Positions 1 through 8,728 of a stretch of 64,000 nucleotides of DNA are shown in pieces; the stretch's first letter is position 1; every line of letters begins with the position of its first letter. Under the pieces are notes generated by a model. That model saw nothing but the letters and a program-made list of their open reading frames with translations, was not told the origin of the DNA and did no database searches. The stretch spans positions 1,984,001 to 2,048,000 of the forward strand of contig OY781923.1 in NCBI GenBank assembly GCA_963677225.1, given 5' to 3'. Position numbers and translations under genes: made by a program. This stretch comes from SABI01 sp028532915 (GTDB taxonomy: Bacteria > Spirochaetota > Spirochaetia > Sphaerochaetales > Sphaerochaetaceae).

Positions 1-388
1 TAGAACTAGAACGGGCAACTTCAGCAGGTTCGATTATCCGAGAAGGAATCTCATTCTCATTGTCGGTAGATATCATCAGAACTTCAGCATTCTCGTCTTC
101 GTTTATAACTTCGACCTTTCCTTTTGAGCCGATATGCAGGACACTGGGAAGATCTTCAAAGCAGTTCTTTCTTGATACATGGACTATCTTTCCCGAATAT
201 CTGTAGGCAACCTTTCCAGAAAGCAGCAAGAATACTCTCTCGTGTTCACTTTCATCCGTATGGCTACTATATTTGCTATTCAATTTTATTAACGAGAAAG
301 AGACCATCTGCCGGTGACCTTCACAGATCTGTGGTGATACATAATGATTAATTCCTGCAGAGATTTTCCCGTTTCGTTCAATTTTCAT
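1..388 (-). CDS. IolB/KduI-family isomerase, N-terminal part (runs off left edge)
   Basis: The 129 visible residues match the first cupin half of 5-deoxy-glucuronate isomerase (IolB): a FSLIKL strand near residue 29, LLLSGKVAYRYSG near 54, RKNCFEDLPSVLHI near 73, and a RIIEPAEV stretch at the edge, the same order as in Bacillus IolB. IolB converts 5-deoxy-D-glucuronate to 2-deoxy-5-keto-gluconate in cytoplasmic myo-inositol breakdown. The ATG is preceded by AAGGA at a normal distance. The gene follows the TRAP transporter on the same strand about 125 nt downstream, so the transporter may bring in an inositol- or uronate-type acid; that is inference. A related uronate isomerase of the same family is the main alternative. 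The C-terminal half lies outside the window. Confidence 0.6.
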   Translation of the reverse strand, partial: MKIERNGKISAGINHYVSPQICEGHRQMVSFSLIKLNSKYSSHTDESEHERVFLLLSGKVAYRYSGKIVHVSRKNCFEDLPSVLHIGSKGKVEVINEDENAEVLMISTDNENEIPSRIIEPAEVARSSS

Positions 389-514
389 CCTATTACAATT
401 CCTTTTTCGTTCTATTCTAATTCAGAAAAGACTTCTATGGAGCCTATCTACCAGTTTGTGATAGCCGCATCCATAGAAGTACTGTAATGGCTCAAAATTA
501 TGTCGGAAGGCTCT

Positions 515-1804
515 TCACATCAAGACACTAGGGAGCCAGGTAACGACTTCTGGGCAGAAAGTTATTAGAAGCAAACAACCAAACAAGGGTATAAAAAACG
601 GCATAATAGCCTTTACCATCCTTGTAAAACTAATTTTTGCAAGATCTCCTGTAATAAAGAGTACTATTCCGAATGGCGGTGTCAGCAGCCCGAGCATCAG
701 ATTGAGAACGATAACAACTCCAAATGCGAGGGGGTCTATTCCAACTGTCATTGCCGGAGCAAGAAGAACAGGACCGAAAATCATAATTGCCGCTATAGAT
801 TCCAAAAAGCATCCGATAATCAAGAAAAACACATTGATCATAAGCATGAACAGAATAGGATTGTCTGTCACAGAAGTGATCCATTGGGCTAACTGAGTTG
901 TAAACCCTGATCTTGCAAGAACCCATCCATAAAAAGCTGCGGCTGCTACTACAAATCCGATTGAGGCAGTATCCATTGCAGTTTCTTTCAAAATCTGAAG
1001 AAATCTACTCCAACTCATCTCCTTAAAAACAAATGTACTGACACAGAGGGCATAGGCAGCTGCAATGACAGCAGATTCTGTTGCTGTGAAATAGCCGCTC
1101 CATATCCCAACAAGAAGGATTACAGGGGTCAGTAGAGGTAGAAAAGCTTTTTTCAAAGAAGCAACATACGCCTTCAGTGTAGGAAACGGCATTTTCGGAT
1201 AATCTCGTTTCTTGGCTATCACATAAATCAATACCATGATAGCTGCAGTCATCAGCAGTCCTGGAACTATCCCCCCCAAAAACAGTCTTCCAACAGAGAC
1301 CCCGCTGATTGTGGAATACATCACCATCGGAACGGATGGGGGGAAAATCGGCCCTATGGTTGACGAGGCAGCCGTAACAGCTGCACTAAAATCAGGATCA
1401 TACCCATTATCCGTCATTGCCTTTATCTCAACCTGTCCTAGTCCGGCAGCATCGGAAACAGCAGTTCCCGACATTCCAGCAAAAAGGAGACTGGCAAAAA
1501 CATTTGCATGAGCAAGTCCCCCAGGAAGGAAACCGACTGAAGTGTTTGCAAAGTTAAATATTCTATGCGTGATACTTGAAGAGTTCATCGTCTTTGCCGC
1601 AAGAATGAATAAAGGAATTGAAAGTAGCAAAAAATTTGAAAGGCTATAGCTCATCTTCTGCGGAATAACCGACATCTGTAGCCAGGCATTTACGAATCCG
1701 ATATTTAATATATAACCCAGAGATCCGCAGGCAATGAGGGAATACCCGACAGGAACTCCGAGAACCAATAATATTACTAAACCCAATGTTAGTGAGAGGT
1801 ACAT
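515..1804 (-). CDS. dctM: TRAP transporter large permease (DctM)
   Basis: This 429-residue, very hydrophobic protein has about twelve membrane segments and the usual DctM length and motifs (IGPIFPPSVPMVMY near 150, LGLLTPPFG near 370). It is the channel-forming subunit of a tripartite ATP-independent periplasmic transporter, which uses an ion gradient to import organic acids. An AGGAG site sits six bases before the ATG, and the first 16 nt overlap the end of the small permease gene, so the two are translated together. The substrate cannot be read from the permease; the IolB-like gene downstream hints at a sugar-acid or inositol-derived acid. Confidence 0.95.
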   Translation of the reverse strand: MYLSLTLGLVILLVLGVPVGYSLIACGSLGYILNIGFVNAWLQMSVIPQKMSYSLSNFLLLSIPLFILAAKTMNSSSITHRIFNFANTSVGFLPGGLAHANVFASLLFAGMSGTAVSDAAGLGQVEIKAMTDNGYDPDFSAAVTAASSTIGPIFPPSVPMVMYSTISGVSVGRLFLGGIVPGLLMTAAIMVLIYVIAKKRDYPKMPFPTLKAYVASLKKAFLPLLTPVILLVGIWSGYFTATESAVIAAAYALCVSTFVFKEMSWSRFLQILKETAMDTASIGFVVAAAAFYGWVLARSGFTTQLAQWITSVTDNPILFMLMINVFFLIIGCFLESIAAIMIFGPVLLAPAMTVGIDPLAFGVVIVLNLMLGLLTPPFGIVLFITGDLAKISFTRMVKAIMPFFIPLFGCLLLITFCPEVVTWLPSVLM

Positions 1805-2268
1805 TTTATTCTCCTGTCTTTTATATATTTCAGAACATCATGGATGGTAAATGCTACCATGCCCACCACACCTGCAAGCATGACAAGATAAAAATAGCCT
1901 ACTCGCATCCAACTTATAGCAGGATTCATGATATCCCAGTTCGTTACTGTTCTTTCGTATGCTCCGAATCCCAGAAATATGAGGACGCAAAGAATAATAA
2001 AATAATTGATCATATCGACTAAAAATAAAGGAAGACCTTTAAGTTTATCGTGAGCAGATGTTATTACCATTTGACTTCTACTGTTTATTAGGGATGGCAC
2101 TCCCAAAAAGACTATCCCCAAAAAGAGGAAATGGCCCATCTCAACAGTCCATGTAGCCGGAATTCCTAGAACTATCCTAGCAATAATTTGAAATAGAACG
2201 ACAATAAACAGTAATCCTACCAAAATTCCACAAACCAATTCCAGAATCTGATTTACTTTTTTAAACAT
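1789..2268 (-). CDS. dctQ: TRAP transporter small permease (DctQ)
   Basis: A 159-residue protein with four predicted membrane helices, the length and layout of DctQ, the small membrane subunit that pairs with DctM. It shows the family-typical stretch VEMGHFLFLGIVFLGVP near residue 43. It lies between the binding-protein gene and dctM, as in most TRAP operons, and overlaps dctM by 16 nt. A 71-nt gap carrying an inverted repeat separates it from dctP. Confidence 0.93.
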   Translation of the reverse strand: MFKKVNQILELVCGILVGLLFIVVLFQIIARIVLGIPATWTVEMGHFLFLGIVFLGVPSLINSRSQMVITSAHDKLKGLPLFLVDMINYFIILCVLIFLGFGAYERTVTNWDIMNPAISWMRVGYFYLVMLAGVVGMVAFTIHDVLKYIKDRRIKCTSH

Positions 2269-2282
2269 ATTTTCACCATTAA

Positions 2283-2319
2283 AGGGGTTGCCCTAGTTTC
2301 ACTCACGATGACAACCCCT
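2283..2319 (-). other. Intercistronic inverted repeat between dctP and dctQ
   Basis: Two perfect 8-base arms (AGGGGTTG and CAACCCCT) flank a 21-base loop in the gap just after the dctP stop. No run of T follows on the minus strand, so it is more likely an mRNA-stabilising or partial-termination hairpin that raises binding-protein levels relative to the permeases than a full terminator. Confidence 0.45.
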
Positions 2320-2339
2320 GTACTTATAGTATTCAGTTC

Positions 2340-3338
2340 TTACAAATCCATGATTTGCTTTCGTAATCCAGGAAGCCACTGCCCCTCAGCATCAAAATCA
2401 TCCATAACTTCAGATGCGATTGCTCGGAAAGCTTCGCGATCTGGCTCGATAACGACCATTCCTTTTTCTTTGAGTTTCTCAACATACACTGCATCTGGAT
2501 CTGGGACTTCTTTTCTTACTTCCGCTCCTGCTTCCTTCCATGCGTTGAGTAGCAATTCCTGATCGGAGGGACTCAATGTCTCAAACCATTTCTTTGAAAT
2601 CTGATATCTTGCTGTCGACCAAACATGCTGGGTGTTGATCAGATACTTCTGAGCCTCGTAGAATTTGTAACTGTAAATTGTTTCAGGAGGATTTTCCTGA
2701 GCATCAACGGTTTTTGTCTTAAGAGCCATGTATACTTCCGGGAACGCAACTATTGTAGGAACAGCTCCCATTGCTTCGAAGACTTTAATCCGTACGGTCA
2801 TTGAAGGTAGACGGAATTTCAATCCGTTGAGATCTTCAGGTGTTACGATCTCTTTATTTGCTGTGATGAGACGGGACCCTCTAATCATGTAGGTTGCAGT
2901 GATAATTCCAGTCTTATCTTCAGCTTTTTTGTTCAGATCCTCTCCTAACGTGTTCCAGAATTTATTCAGATGATCGAGGTCTCGAATGACAAAAGGCTCT
3001 TCAAAAACTGTGTATTCGGGGGCATACATTGTAAGATCCATAATACCCTGTGCACCCATTTCGATAGTACCGGCTTTCAGACCTTCAACGATTTCACGTT
3101 CTCCACCCAAAGCACCGCTGGGATGAATAGTTACTTTAATTCTGCCATCACTGTTTTCTTCGACTTTTTCTTTGAATTTTACGATAACATCATGGATAGC
3201 TCCTTCTGGAGCAAAAGTAGAAGCGACATTAATCGAATATGACTTCTCCCCAGAACCATCTTGCTCTCCATCACCTTGTGCAAAAACCATTGGAATAAGC
3301 ACTAGGGTTAAAACAATCATTAAAACAATTTTTCTCAT
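2340..3338 (-). CDS. dctP: TRAP transporter substrate-binding protein (DctP)
   Basis: A 332-residue exported protein: signal peptide MRKIVLMIVLTLVLIPMVFA, then the DctP fold. The segment DLNGLKFRLPSMTVR near residue 175 holds the arginine that in this family pairs with the substrate carboxylate, followed by the typical VAFPEVYMALKTKTVDAQENP-like region. It captures an organic acid in the periplasm and delivers it to DctQM. It is the first gene of the operon, starts with ATG behind a strong AGGAGG, and its promoter is abutted by a GntR-type palindrome. The ligand is not determined. Confidence 0.93.
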   Translation of the reverse strand: MRKIVLMIVLTLVLIPMVFAQGDGEQDGSGEKSYSINVASTFAPEGAIHDVIVKFKEKVEENSDGRIKVTIHPSGALGGEREIVEGLKAGTIEMGAQGIMDLTMYAPEYTVFEEPFVIRDLDHLNKFWNTLGEDLNKKAEDKTGIITATYMIRGSRLITANKEIVTPEDLNGLKFRLPSMTVRIKVFEAMGAVPTIVAFPEVYMALKTKTVDAQENPPETIYSYKFYEAQKYLINTQHVWSTARYQISKKWFETLSPSDQELLLNAWKEAGAEVRKEVPDPDAVYVEKLKEKGMVVIEPDREAFRAIASEVMDDFDAEGQWLPGLRKQIMDL

Positions 3339-3360
3339 AATTTCCTCCTAGAATGATTTG

Positions 3361-3372
3361 TTTGTATACAAA
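3361..3372. promoter_or_regulatory. GntR-type operator at the TRAP promoter
   Basis: TTTGTATACAAA is a perfect 12-base palindrome sitting immediately downstream of the predicted -10 box of the dctP promoter, where a bound repressor would block initiation. TTGTATACAA-type palindromes are typical for FadR-subfamily GntR regulators of sugar-acid genes. Two similar sites lie about 280 and 330 bases away in the same intergenic region. No GntR gene is present in the window. Confidence 0.6.
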
Positions 3373-3401
3373 ATACTATCACGGTATCTTTCATCCTGCA
3401 A
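3373..3401 (-). promoter_or_regulatory. Predicted promoter of the TRAP operon
   Basis: On the minus strand TTGCAG and TAGTAT are separated by 17 bases. Transcription would begin inside the adjoining palindrome and about 25 bases before the dctP ATG, which agrees with a repressible promoter. Confidence 0.5.
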
Positions 3402-3643
3402 CATTTTTTTTATTTTTAAACATCATACATTTGTATTATTCATATAGGATTTTTACATTAGGTAAATTTATTGGCTATGTACAAAAAACATTTAGTACTT
3501 CTTATATTTTATCCGTAATTAGGCAATATAATAGATATTTGAATGCTTTTAAAAACTAATATCTACTAAGGATATCAGTTCTATTTTTGCCCTTTCAGGG
3601 TTACTTACCTACAGATGCCTAATTGGATCACAGTAAACAGATC

Positions 3644-3655
3644 ATTGTATACAAT
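3644..3655. promoter_or_regulatory. Second GntR-type palindrome
   Basis: ATTGTATACAAT is a perfect 12-base palindrome with the same TTGTATACAA core as the operator at the TRAP promoter. It lies in the AT-rich 425-base gap between dctP and the helicase gene, in which I see no coding sequence. A third, less perfect copy follows 47 bases further on. It may help repress the TRAP operon by looping, or control transcription toward the helicase. Confidence 0.5.
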
Positions 3656-3692
3656 TATATTATTATTACAATAATTTGTTGTAAATCTTTTC

Positions 3693-3700
3693 TGTATACA
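3693..3700. promoter_or_regulatory. Third, partial GntR-type palindrome
   Basis: The core TGTATACA is kept and the right flank continues AA, but the left flank has C in place of T, so it departs from the TTGTATACAA pattern at one base. It is about 70 bases before the helicase start. Confidence 0.35.
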
Positions 3701-3763
3701 AATTTTTAATTCACAATTCTACGACGTACTATCGGCTTCAGTAGGTCGGCAGAACTACATGGG

Positions 3764-5377
3764 ATGCAACCGAACGTTCTCTTGCGTAATTATTTTGGTA
3801 TGAACTATGATAATCATTATCCAGACACGACACTACAAGATCTTCTTAACACCAGATTCCATCTCGACTCACTCTACCCGTTTCAACAGCTAGTCATCCG
3901 TGACATTCTGGAACAGGAGGGATTATATGGAGAAGAGTATGTGCGCAAAGGGCCTGCGGGAACTGTAGTCATCCTCCCTACAGGAAGTGGAAAGAGTGTG
4001 TGTTTCACTCTTCCTGCAATGATCATCAAAAGTGTGACAGTGATCATCTACCCTCTTCTTTCTCTTTTGGGGGATCAGATGAGGAGAATGAAGGAACTGG
4101 GAGAACACCCTGCAGTATTGAAAGGCGGACAGACCGAGCAGGAGAGGGAATATCAGTTCAGCAGTATCATCCGGGGAGATACCCATATCATACTTACCAC
4201 TCCCGAGATGCTGGAAGATAAAAGGATTTTAGAAAGGCTTGGTCAGCTGACGATCTCCCTTATCGTAGTGGACGAAGCACATGTGATAGCTCAGTGGGGA
4301 CTGACATTCCGCCCATCCTACATTCGGCTCAGAGAAAGTCTTCAGCAGCTCAGATGCAATCATATCCTTGCCTTCACCGCCACGAGCGACGATAGGATTA
4401 CCTCCGTGATAAACTCCATTCTTCTTCCTCACGGGCAAATGAATATCATCAGAGGGAACACTGACCGTGAGAATATCTATTATCAGGTATGTGTAACCCT
4501 TTCGAAGATGAACACACTGTACAATATCGTTAAGAATCCCCGGATGAGACCTGCGATCGTCTTCTTCCGCTCGAGAAAAGGATGTGAGCAGACAGCTGTC
4601 GATCTTATCTTCAGGCTGAGAATGCCGATTGTACGCCCTTATCATGCGAAACTTGACAGAGCAGAGCGTGAGGCTACCGAGAAGTGGTTTTTCGACCATC
4701 CAGACGCAGTCTTGTGTGCCACCAGTGCCTACGGGATGGGTGTGGACAAAAAAGATATCAGAAGCGTGATCCACTGGGATCTTTCCGAGGATGCTCCGGC
4801 CTTCCTTCAGGAATCAGGGAGAGGCGGAAGAGATGGGAGACAGTTCTATTCATTCACTCTCATCACTCCCCTTTCGCACGACCATACCACACCGCTGCAA
4901 TCGGTGTTTTACGATTCGAGTCGATGCCGCAGAGAAAGACTTATGGAATTGATGGGCACTCCGATCGAAGCCTGCAGCGGCTGCGATGTGTGCAACGGTA
5001 CATTCTATCCAAAACCGGCTGGTCAACACGAGATTCTCCGTGCGGTGAAATCAAGGCCGCTGCACTTTACTGTATCAACTCTTGCACATCATCTTGGCGG
5101 CACATCTTATAGACCCGTCGATACCCGGCTTCCCTTCTATAGTGTCTTTTCATCCTGGACATATGAAGAGATATACGAGGCGGTGGAAACTCTCATCCGG
5201 TGCGGTATGTTATCGAGATTTCGCAGGGGTCTCCTCCTTTACAATTATCCTCTTCTTACGAAAATGATGAAGAGATTCCCTGTGATTTTGAAAAATACTA
5301 CCGATGTCAATCGAATATACGACGGATGTACGATAGAAAACGACTCCTCTTCCACCCTAATCTCAAAGAAGAAATAA
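3764..5377 (+). CDS. RecQ-family ATP-dependent DNA helicase
   Basis: A 537-residue superfamily-2 helicase. Walker A LPTGSGKS is at about 71-78, the DEAH box VVDEAH at 168-173, motif III FTATSD at 204-209, and motif VI QESGRGGRDGR near 350. A cysteine set in CRRERL...CSGCDVC (near 387-411) matches the RecQ zinc-binding subdomain. RecQ enzymes unwind DNA 3' to 5' in recombination repair. No HRDC domain is seen and the protein is shorter than E. coli RecQ (609). The start lacks a clear ribosome-binding site, so the first residues are uncertain. It heads a plus-strand run with a small protein, a DUF protein, a CPBP protease and a serine hydrolase, an unusual neighbourhood for a housekeeping recQ. 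Confidence 0.85.
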   Translation: MQPNVLLRNYFGMNYDNHYPDTTLQDLLNTRFHLDSLYPFQQLVIRDILEQEGLYGEEYVRKGPAGTVVILPTGSGKSVCFTLPAMIIKSVTVIIYPLLSLLGDQMRRMKELGEHPAVLKGGQTEQEREYQFSSIIRGDTHIILTTPEMLEDKRILERLGQLTISLIVVDEAHVIAQWGLTFRPSYIRLRESLQQLRCNHILAFTATSDDRITSVINSILLPHGQMNIIRGNTDRENIYYQVCVTLSKMNTLYNIVKNPRMRPAIVFFRSRKGCEQTAVDLIFRLRMPIVRPYHAKLDRAEREATEKWFFDHPDAVLCATSAYGMGVDKKDIRSVIHWDLSEDAPAFLQESGRGGRDGRQFYSFTLITPLSHDHTTPLQSVFYDSSRCRRERLMELMGTPIEACSGCDVCNGTFYPKPAGQHEILRAVKSRPLHFTVSTLAHHLGGTSYRPVDTRLPFYSVFSSWTYEEIYEAVETLIRCGMLSRFRRGLLLYNYPLLTKMMKRFPVILKNTTDVNRIYDGCTIENDSSSTLISKKK

Positions 5378-5390
5378 TAAAGGAGTCAAT

Positions 5391-5546
5391 ATGTTCGAAA
5401 GCAATTACGAAATCGAAAAGATCATCCAGTATCAAAGAGAGAAGATCATCTCACAGATGACTTCACTCAATCATTCAGAAAGGAAAAATAGAAACAATCC
5501 CCTGCGTTCACTGTTCCTGTTACTGCTTCCCGGGAGGCATTCATGA
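5391..5546 (+). CDS. Small protein of unknown function, 51 residues
   Basis: A short reading frame starting MFESNYEIEKIIQYQREK behind a near-perfect AAAGGAG six bases before the ATG, 13 nt after the helicase stop. Its stop overlaps the start of the next gene as ATGA, so translation is coupled. The first half is charged and predicted helical, the C-terminus is LRSLFLLLLPGRHS, a short hydrophobic tail. I do not recognise a family. The strong ribosome-binding site and the 4-nt overlap argue that it is real, either as a small protein or as a leader that couples translation of the following gene. Confidence 0.6.
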   Translation: MFESNYEIEKIIQYQREKIISQMTSLNHSERKNRNNPLRSLFLLLLPGRHS

Positions 5547-6364
5547 AAAGTGTACTTATCGTATTTACAGTCACATTCATTCTGACGATGATCACATCGA
5601 TCATTGCGAACAGGACTGTGAATAGATCATTAAAGATAAAAGAGGAAACTGTACTGTCTTCATCAAAACCGGAGAAATCGACTTTCCGCAAAGGTGATAT
5701 CGAATCGCTGCCTCCGGTCGTGAAAAGGTATTTCAGTCTTGTGCTGACAGATGGACAACGATACATCGAATCCGTGTCGTTGCAGCATTCGGGAACCTTC
5801 AGAGCCGATCTGGATGGGAGATGGATGAATATCCGGGGAAAGCAGGTGTTCACCGCCGGAACCCCGCAGTTCCACTGGACAGGAAAGACCGCTCTTTTTA
5901 CAGCTTCAGACAGCTTCACCGGAGGAAAAGGTGAGCTGAGAGTCTATCTGTTCGGATCATTTCCCATCGTTAGAACAAAGGGACCTGCAACCGATCAGGG
6001 GGAACTTCTGCGGTGGTTGGGAGAAAGTGTCTGGTTTCCGACGAATCTGCTCCCTTCTGACTACCTGCACTGGTCTTTCATCGATGAAAAGAGAGCTCTC
6101 CTTGTCTTCACATATGATGATCTCGAATTGAAGTACATCGTTACATTCAACGAACGTGGAGAGATCTGCCGATTTGAGACACAGCGCCATATGGGGGATG
6201 AGGGTCTACATACATGGATCGGAAAGGTGGGTGATTACCGAAAGGTTGACGGAATGCTGATACCCATGCATCTCGAAGCGGCCTGGGTCCTGAATGGAAA
6301 GGAGCTTCCCTACGCGAGATTCGATATTGAGAAGATCACTTTCGAGCCGGATAATTTCTATTGA
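5543..6364 (+). CDS. DUF6544/DUF6920-like membrane-anchored protein
   Basis: This 273-residue protein begins with one hydrophobic segment (about 4-23), followed by a soluble, beta-rich domain outside the membrane. The stretches LPPVVKRYFSLVL (56-68), GELLRWLGESVWFPTNLLPS (154-173) and IPMHLEAAWVL (near 243) resemble the DUF6544/DUF6920 group of uncharacterised proteins; this assignment is from memory of the pattern and is tentative. Start by ATGA overlap with the small upstream frame. It is followed by a CPBP protease gene 59 bases on. Function unknown. Confidence 0.6.
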   Translation: MKSVLIVFTVTFILTMITSIIANRTVNRSLKIKEETVLSSSKPEKSTFRKGDIESLPPVVKRYFSLVLTDGQRYIESVSLQHSGTFRADLDGRWMNIRGKQVFTAGTPQFHWTGKTALFTASDSFTGGKGELRVYLFGSFPIVRTKGPATDQGELLRWLGESVWFPTNLLPSDYLHWSFIDEKRALLVFTYDDLELKYIVTFNERGEICRFETQRHMGDEGLHTWIGKVGDYRKVDGMLIPMHLEAAWVLNGKELPYARFDIEKITFEPDNFY

Positions 6365-6423
6365 CATATCCTTTTACCTCTATTTAAAATAATCATAAAA
6401 CCATAACAATAAAGGCTCTTATA

Positions 6424-7227
6424 ATGCGATTCAATAGATTGACTCTGTTTTTTTTCATGACATTCACGATCACCTGGCTGTGTTGGCTTCCGATGATGAT
6501 CTTAAATGAAGACATCGTCATCCTTCGCATCGCAGGAACCTTTTCCCCTCTGATCAGTTCCATTGCGATCGTATTGTCGACGGAGAGAAAAGACGGTCTC
6601 ATTCGTCTTCTCAGACCGAATCTACAGTGGAGATTTCCTCTGCGGTATTATCTTTTCGCTCTGTTTTCCACAGCCGCATTCTCCCTTGTTTCAATCGGAA
6701 TCTACACTCTACTCGACCGAGAGCCTCTCGTTTTCAATGATATAAAGAAAATTTATCTGATCATTGTCGTTTTCATGTATGTCCTTTTTACCAGCGTACT
6801 TGGTGAAGAGACAGGCTGGAGAGGCTTTGCACTGCCGATCCTTCAAAACCGGTTCGGTCCTCTCAAGGCAAGTGTGATCCTCGGTCTCATCTGGGGAATG
6901 TGGCATCTGCCTCTCTTTCTTATTCAAGGGAATTTTCATTCACACATCCCCTTTCTCCTCTTCCTTGTTCAGGAAATAGCTCTTTCGATCGTCATCACAT
7001 GGCTGTACAACAGCACCGCCGGTTCGCTTCTGATAGTTCATATATTCCATAGTGCGAGCAACACGACTGTCGGAGTGCTGCCGATTCTTCCCTATCCTCC
7101 CCGAAATGACCTTCTGCCGCTGTATCTCATCTGCTCGCTTCTGATCCTCTTCAGCCTCTTTCTGATACTCACGAACAGACTCGATTCATCTTTCAATAAA
7201 AAGGAGATAGTAACCGATGAAGTATAA
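6424..7227 (+). CDS. CPBP-family intramembrane metalloprotease
   Basis: A 267-residue protein with about eight membrane helices and the three sequence marks of the CPBP (CAAX protease / bacteriocin-processing) family: EETGWRGF near 129-136 (glutamate pair and arginine), WGMWHLPLFL near 158-167 (histidine), and HIFHSASN near 203 (second histidine). These residues form the in-membrane metal site. Bacterial members process peptides or protect against bacteriocins. The next gene begins 11 bases before its stop, so the protease and serine hydrolase are probably made together. Confidence 0.9.
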   Translation: MRFNRLTLFFFMTFTITWLCWLPMMILNEDIVILRIAGTFSPLISSIAIVLSTERKDGLIRLLRPNLQWRFPLRYYLFALFSTAAFSLVSIGIYTLLDREPLVFNDIKKIYLIIVVFMYVLFTSVLGEETGWRGFALPILQNRFGPLKASVILGLIWGMWHLPLFLIQGNFHSHIPFLLFLVQEIALSIVITWLYNSTAGSLLIVHIFHSASNTTVGVLPILPYPPRNDLLPLYLICSLLILFSLFLILTNRLDSSFNKKEIVTDEV

Positions 7228-8671
7228 GAACCTGTTTCTCATTCTCATTTTCATTTTGAGCTCACTGGTGCTTGTCATTTCCCCTCTTTCTTTCGAAAAG
7301 GCACCAATAGATTCTGCGGATCAATGGATATCCTATATGGATCAGCACATACCGGTTCTGATGAAACGGCATGGAGTTCCGGGTCTCATCCTCGCTGTGA
7401 TTCACGATGGAGAACTTTCGAAGATATCCTCATACGGATATGCCGATAAGGAAAATAGCATACCGATGACCGTCGACACCCCGTGCCGGATGGAATCGAT
7501 CTCGAAATCGGTGACAGCCTGGGGTGTGATGAAACTTGTGAGCGACTATGATCTCGATATCGACGCACCGGTTGCCACCTATCTGAATTCATGGGAGTTC
7601 CCTGATTCTCCCTATGATGAGAACAAGGTCACCGTGAGAAATCTTCTCGATCAGTCATCAGGAATGCCTCTCGGACCCATAGGGGTACTCTACGATCCGA
7701 AAGAACCGACGCCGGCGCTGAGAGAATGTCTGACAGAGGCCGCAGTCCTTTTCAAAGATCCCGGAACATCATTTTATTATTCGAACGTGAATTACAATAT
7801 TCTCGAACTGCTGATCGAAGAGGTTTCCGGAATCTCCTTTTCACAATATATGAGAGAGAACATCCTCGAACCGCTGTCGATGGATCACTCAAGCTATGAC
7901 TGGGATGAAAATTGGGATCCTCAGGTTCCCAACAGTTACGATGCGGCAGGAAAGGCGATCCCGGTATATATCTACCCCGATAAAGGATCAGGAGGATTGT
8001 TCTCGACAGCAGAGGATATAGCTTCATTCGTACTTGAAGGAATGGATCCTGTAATTCTTGATTCACAGACGGTTGAGAATATCTATAAGGAACATGTGAA
8101 AATGAGCGGCTATTACGGTGCCATCTATGACGGGTACGGTTTCGGCCATTTCATCGAAGAGACCAAAGACGGGAAAAAGATCGTCTCTCACGGAGGTCAG
8201 GGTTCAGGCTGGATGAGCCATTTCTACAGCATCTATGATGAGGGCGAAGCGATAGTCATGATCGCAAACAGCCAGAGAGCCTGGCCGCTGTTTTCTGAGA
8301 TCCTGACCGACTGGAGCCGCCTCACAGGCTTTCAACCTGTAGGAATGAGTCTCATCCGAAAAGCTGCTATTTTGGTAAGAATCGTAATTGTCGTCATTAT
8401 CGAGATTCTGGCTGTCGCTGTGACTGTCATCGCAAAAAAGAGGAGACAACTTTCTTTGAAGGGTGAAAGATGGACTGCTTCGCGGATTCTATCGCTGGCA
8501 GGAGGAATCATATTAGCCGGCAGCCTGATTTACATCGGAAATATGGATTATTTCTTCCTCGATTCGGTGCTGCCGTCGGAAATCCCCATACTGAAGGGGG
8601 TCCTGGCAGTGAGTGCTGCGGTACTTGTGTTTATTGCTGTCTTCCCTGAAAAGAGAACCAGAAAAGAATAA
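7217..8671 (+). CDS. Membrane-anchored serine hydrolase, class C beta-lactamase family
   Basis: A 484-residue protein with an N-terminal hydrophobic signal/anchor (about 4-24), a beta-lactamase-fold domain and three C-terminal membrane helices (about 375-480). The nucleophile motif S94-I-S-K97 is present, YSN near 193 fits the YxN motif, and SHGG near 320 fits the third HxG motif. Members act as penicillin-binding-like carboxypeptidases, esterases or D-aminopeptidases; which one applies here cannot be read from sequence. It overlaps the CPBP protease gene by 11 nt and ends the plus-strand run that starts at the helicase. Confidence 0.88.
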   Translation: MKYKNLFLILIFILSSLVLVISPLSFEKAPIDSADQWISYMDQHIPVLMKRHGVPGLILAVIHDGELSKISSYGYADKENSIPMTVDTPCRMESISKSVTAWGVMKLVSDYDLDIDAPVATYLNSWEFPDSPYDENKVTVRNLLDQSSGMPLGPIGVLYDPKEPTPALRECLTEAAVLFKDPGTSFYYSNVNYNILELLIEEVSGISFSQYMRENILEPLSMDHSSYDWDENWDPQVPNSYDAAGKAIPVYIYPDKGSGGLFSTAEDIASFVLEGMDPVILDSQTVENIYKEHVKMSGYYGAIYDGYGFGHFIEETKDGKKIVSHGGQGSGWMSHFYSIYDEGEAIVMIANSQRAWPLFSEILTDWSRLTGFQPVGMSLIRKAAILVRIVIVVIIEILAVAVTVIAKKRRQLSLKGERWTASRILSLAGGIILAGSLIYIGNMDYFFLDSVLPSEIPILKGVLAVSAAVLVFIAVFPEKRTRKE

Positions 8672-8728
8672 ATCTGAACTTTCAAAGAAAGAATTACTCA
8701 ATTGAGGCGGTGCTGATGTATTTCAACC

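Noticed and set aside
3353..3559. A 68-residue plus-strand frame in the TRAP-helicase gap
   Set aside because: AT-rich, low complexity and no ribosome-binding site; it runs through the TRAP promoter and operator.
4229..4774. A 181-residue minus-strand frame
   Set aside because: Antisense to the conserved helicase motifs, with no ribosome-binding site or family resemblance.
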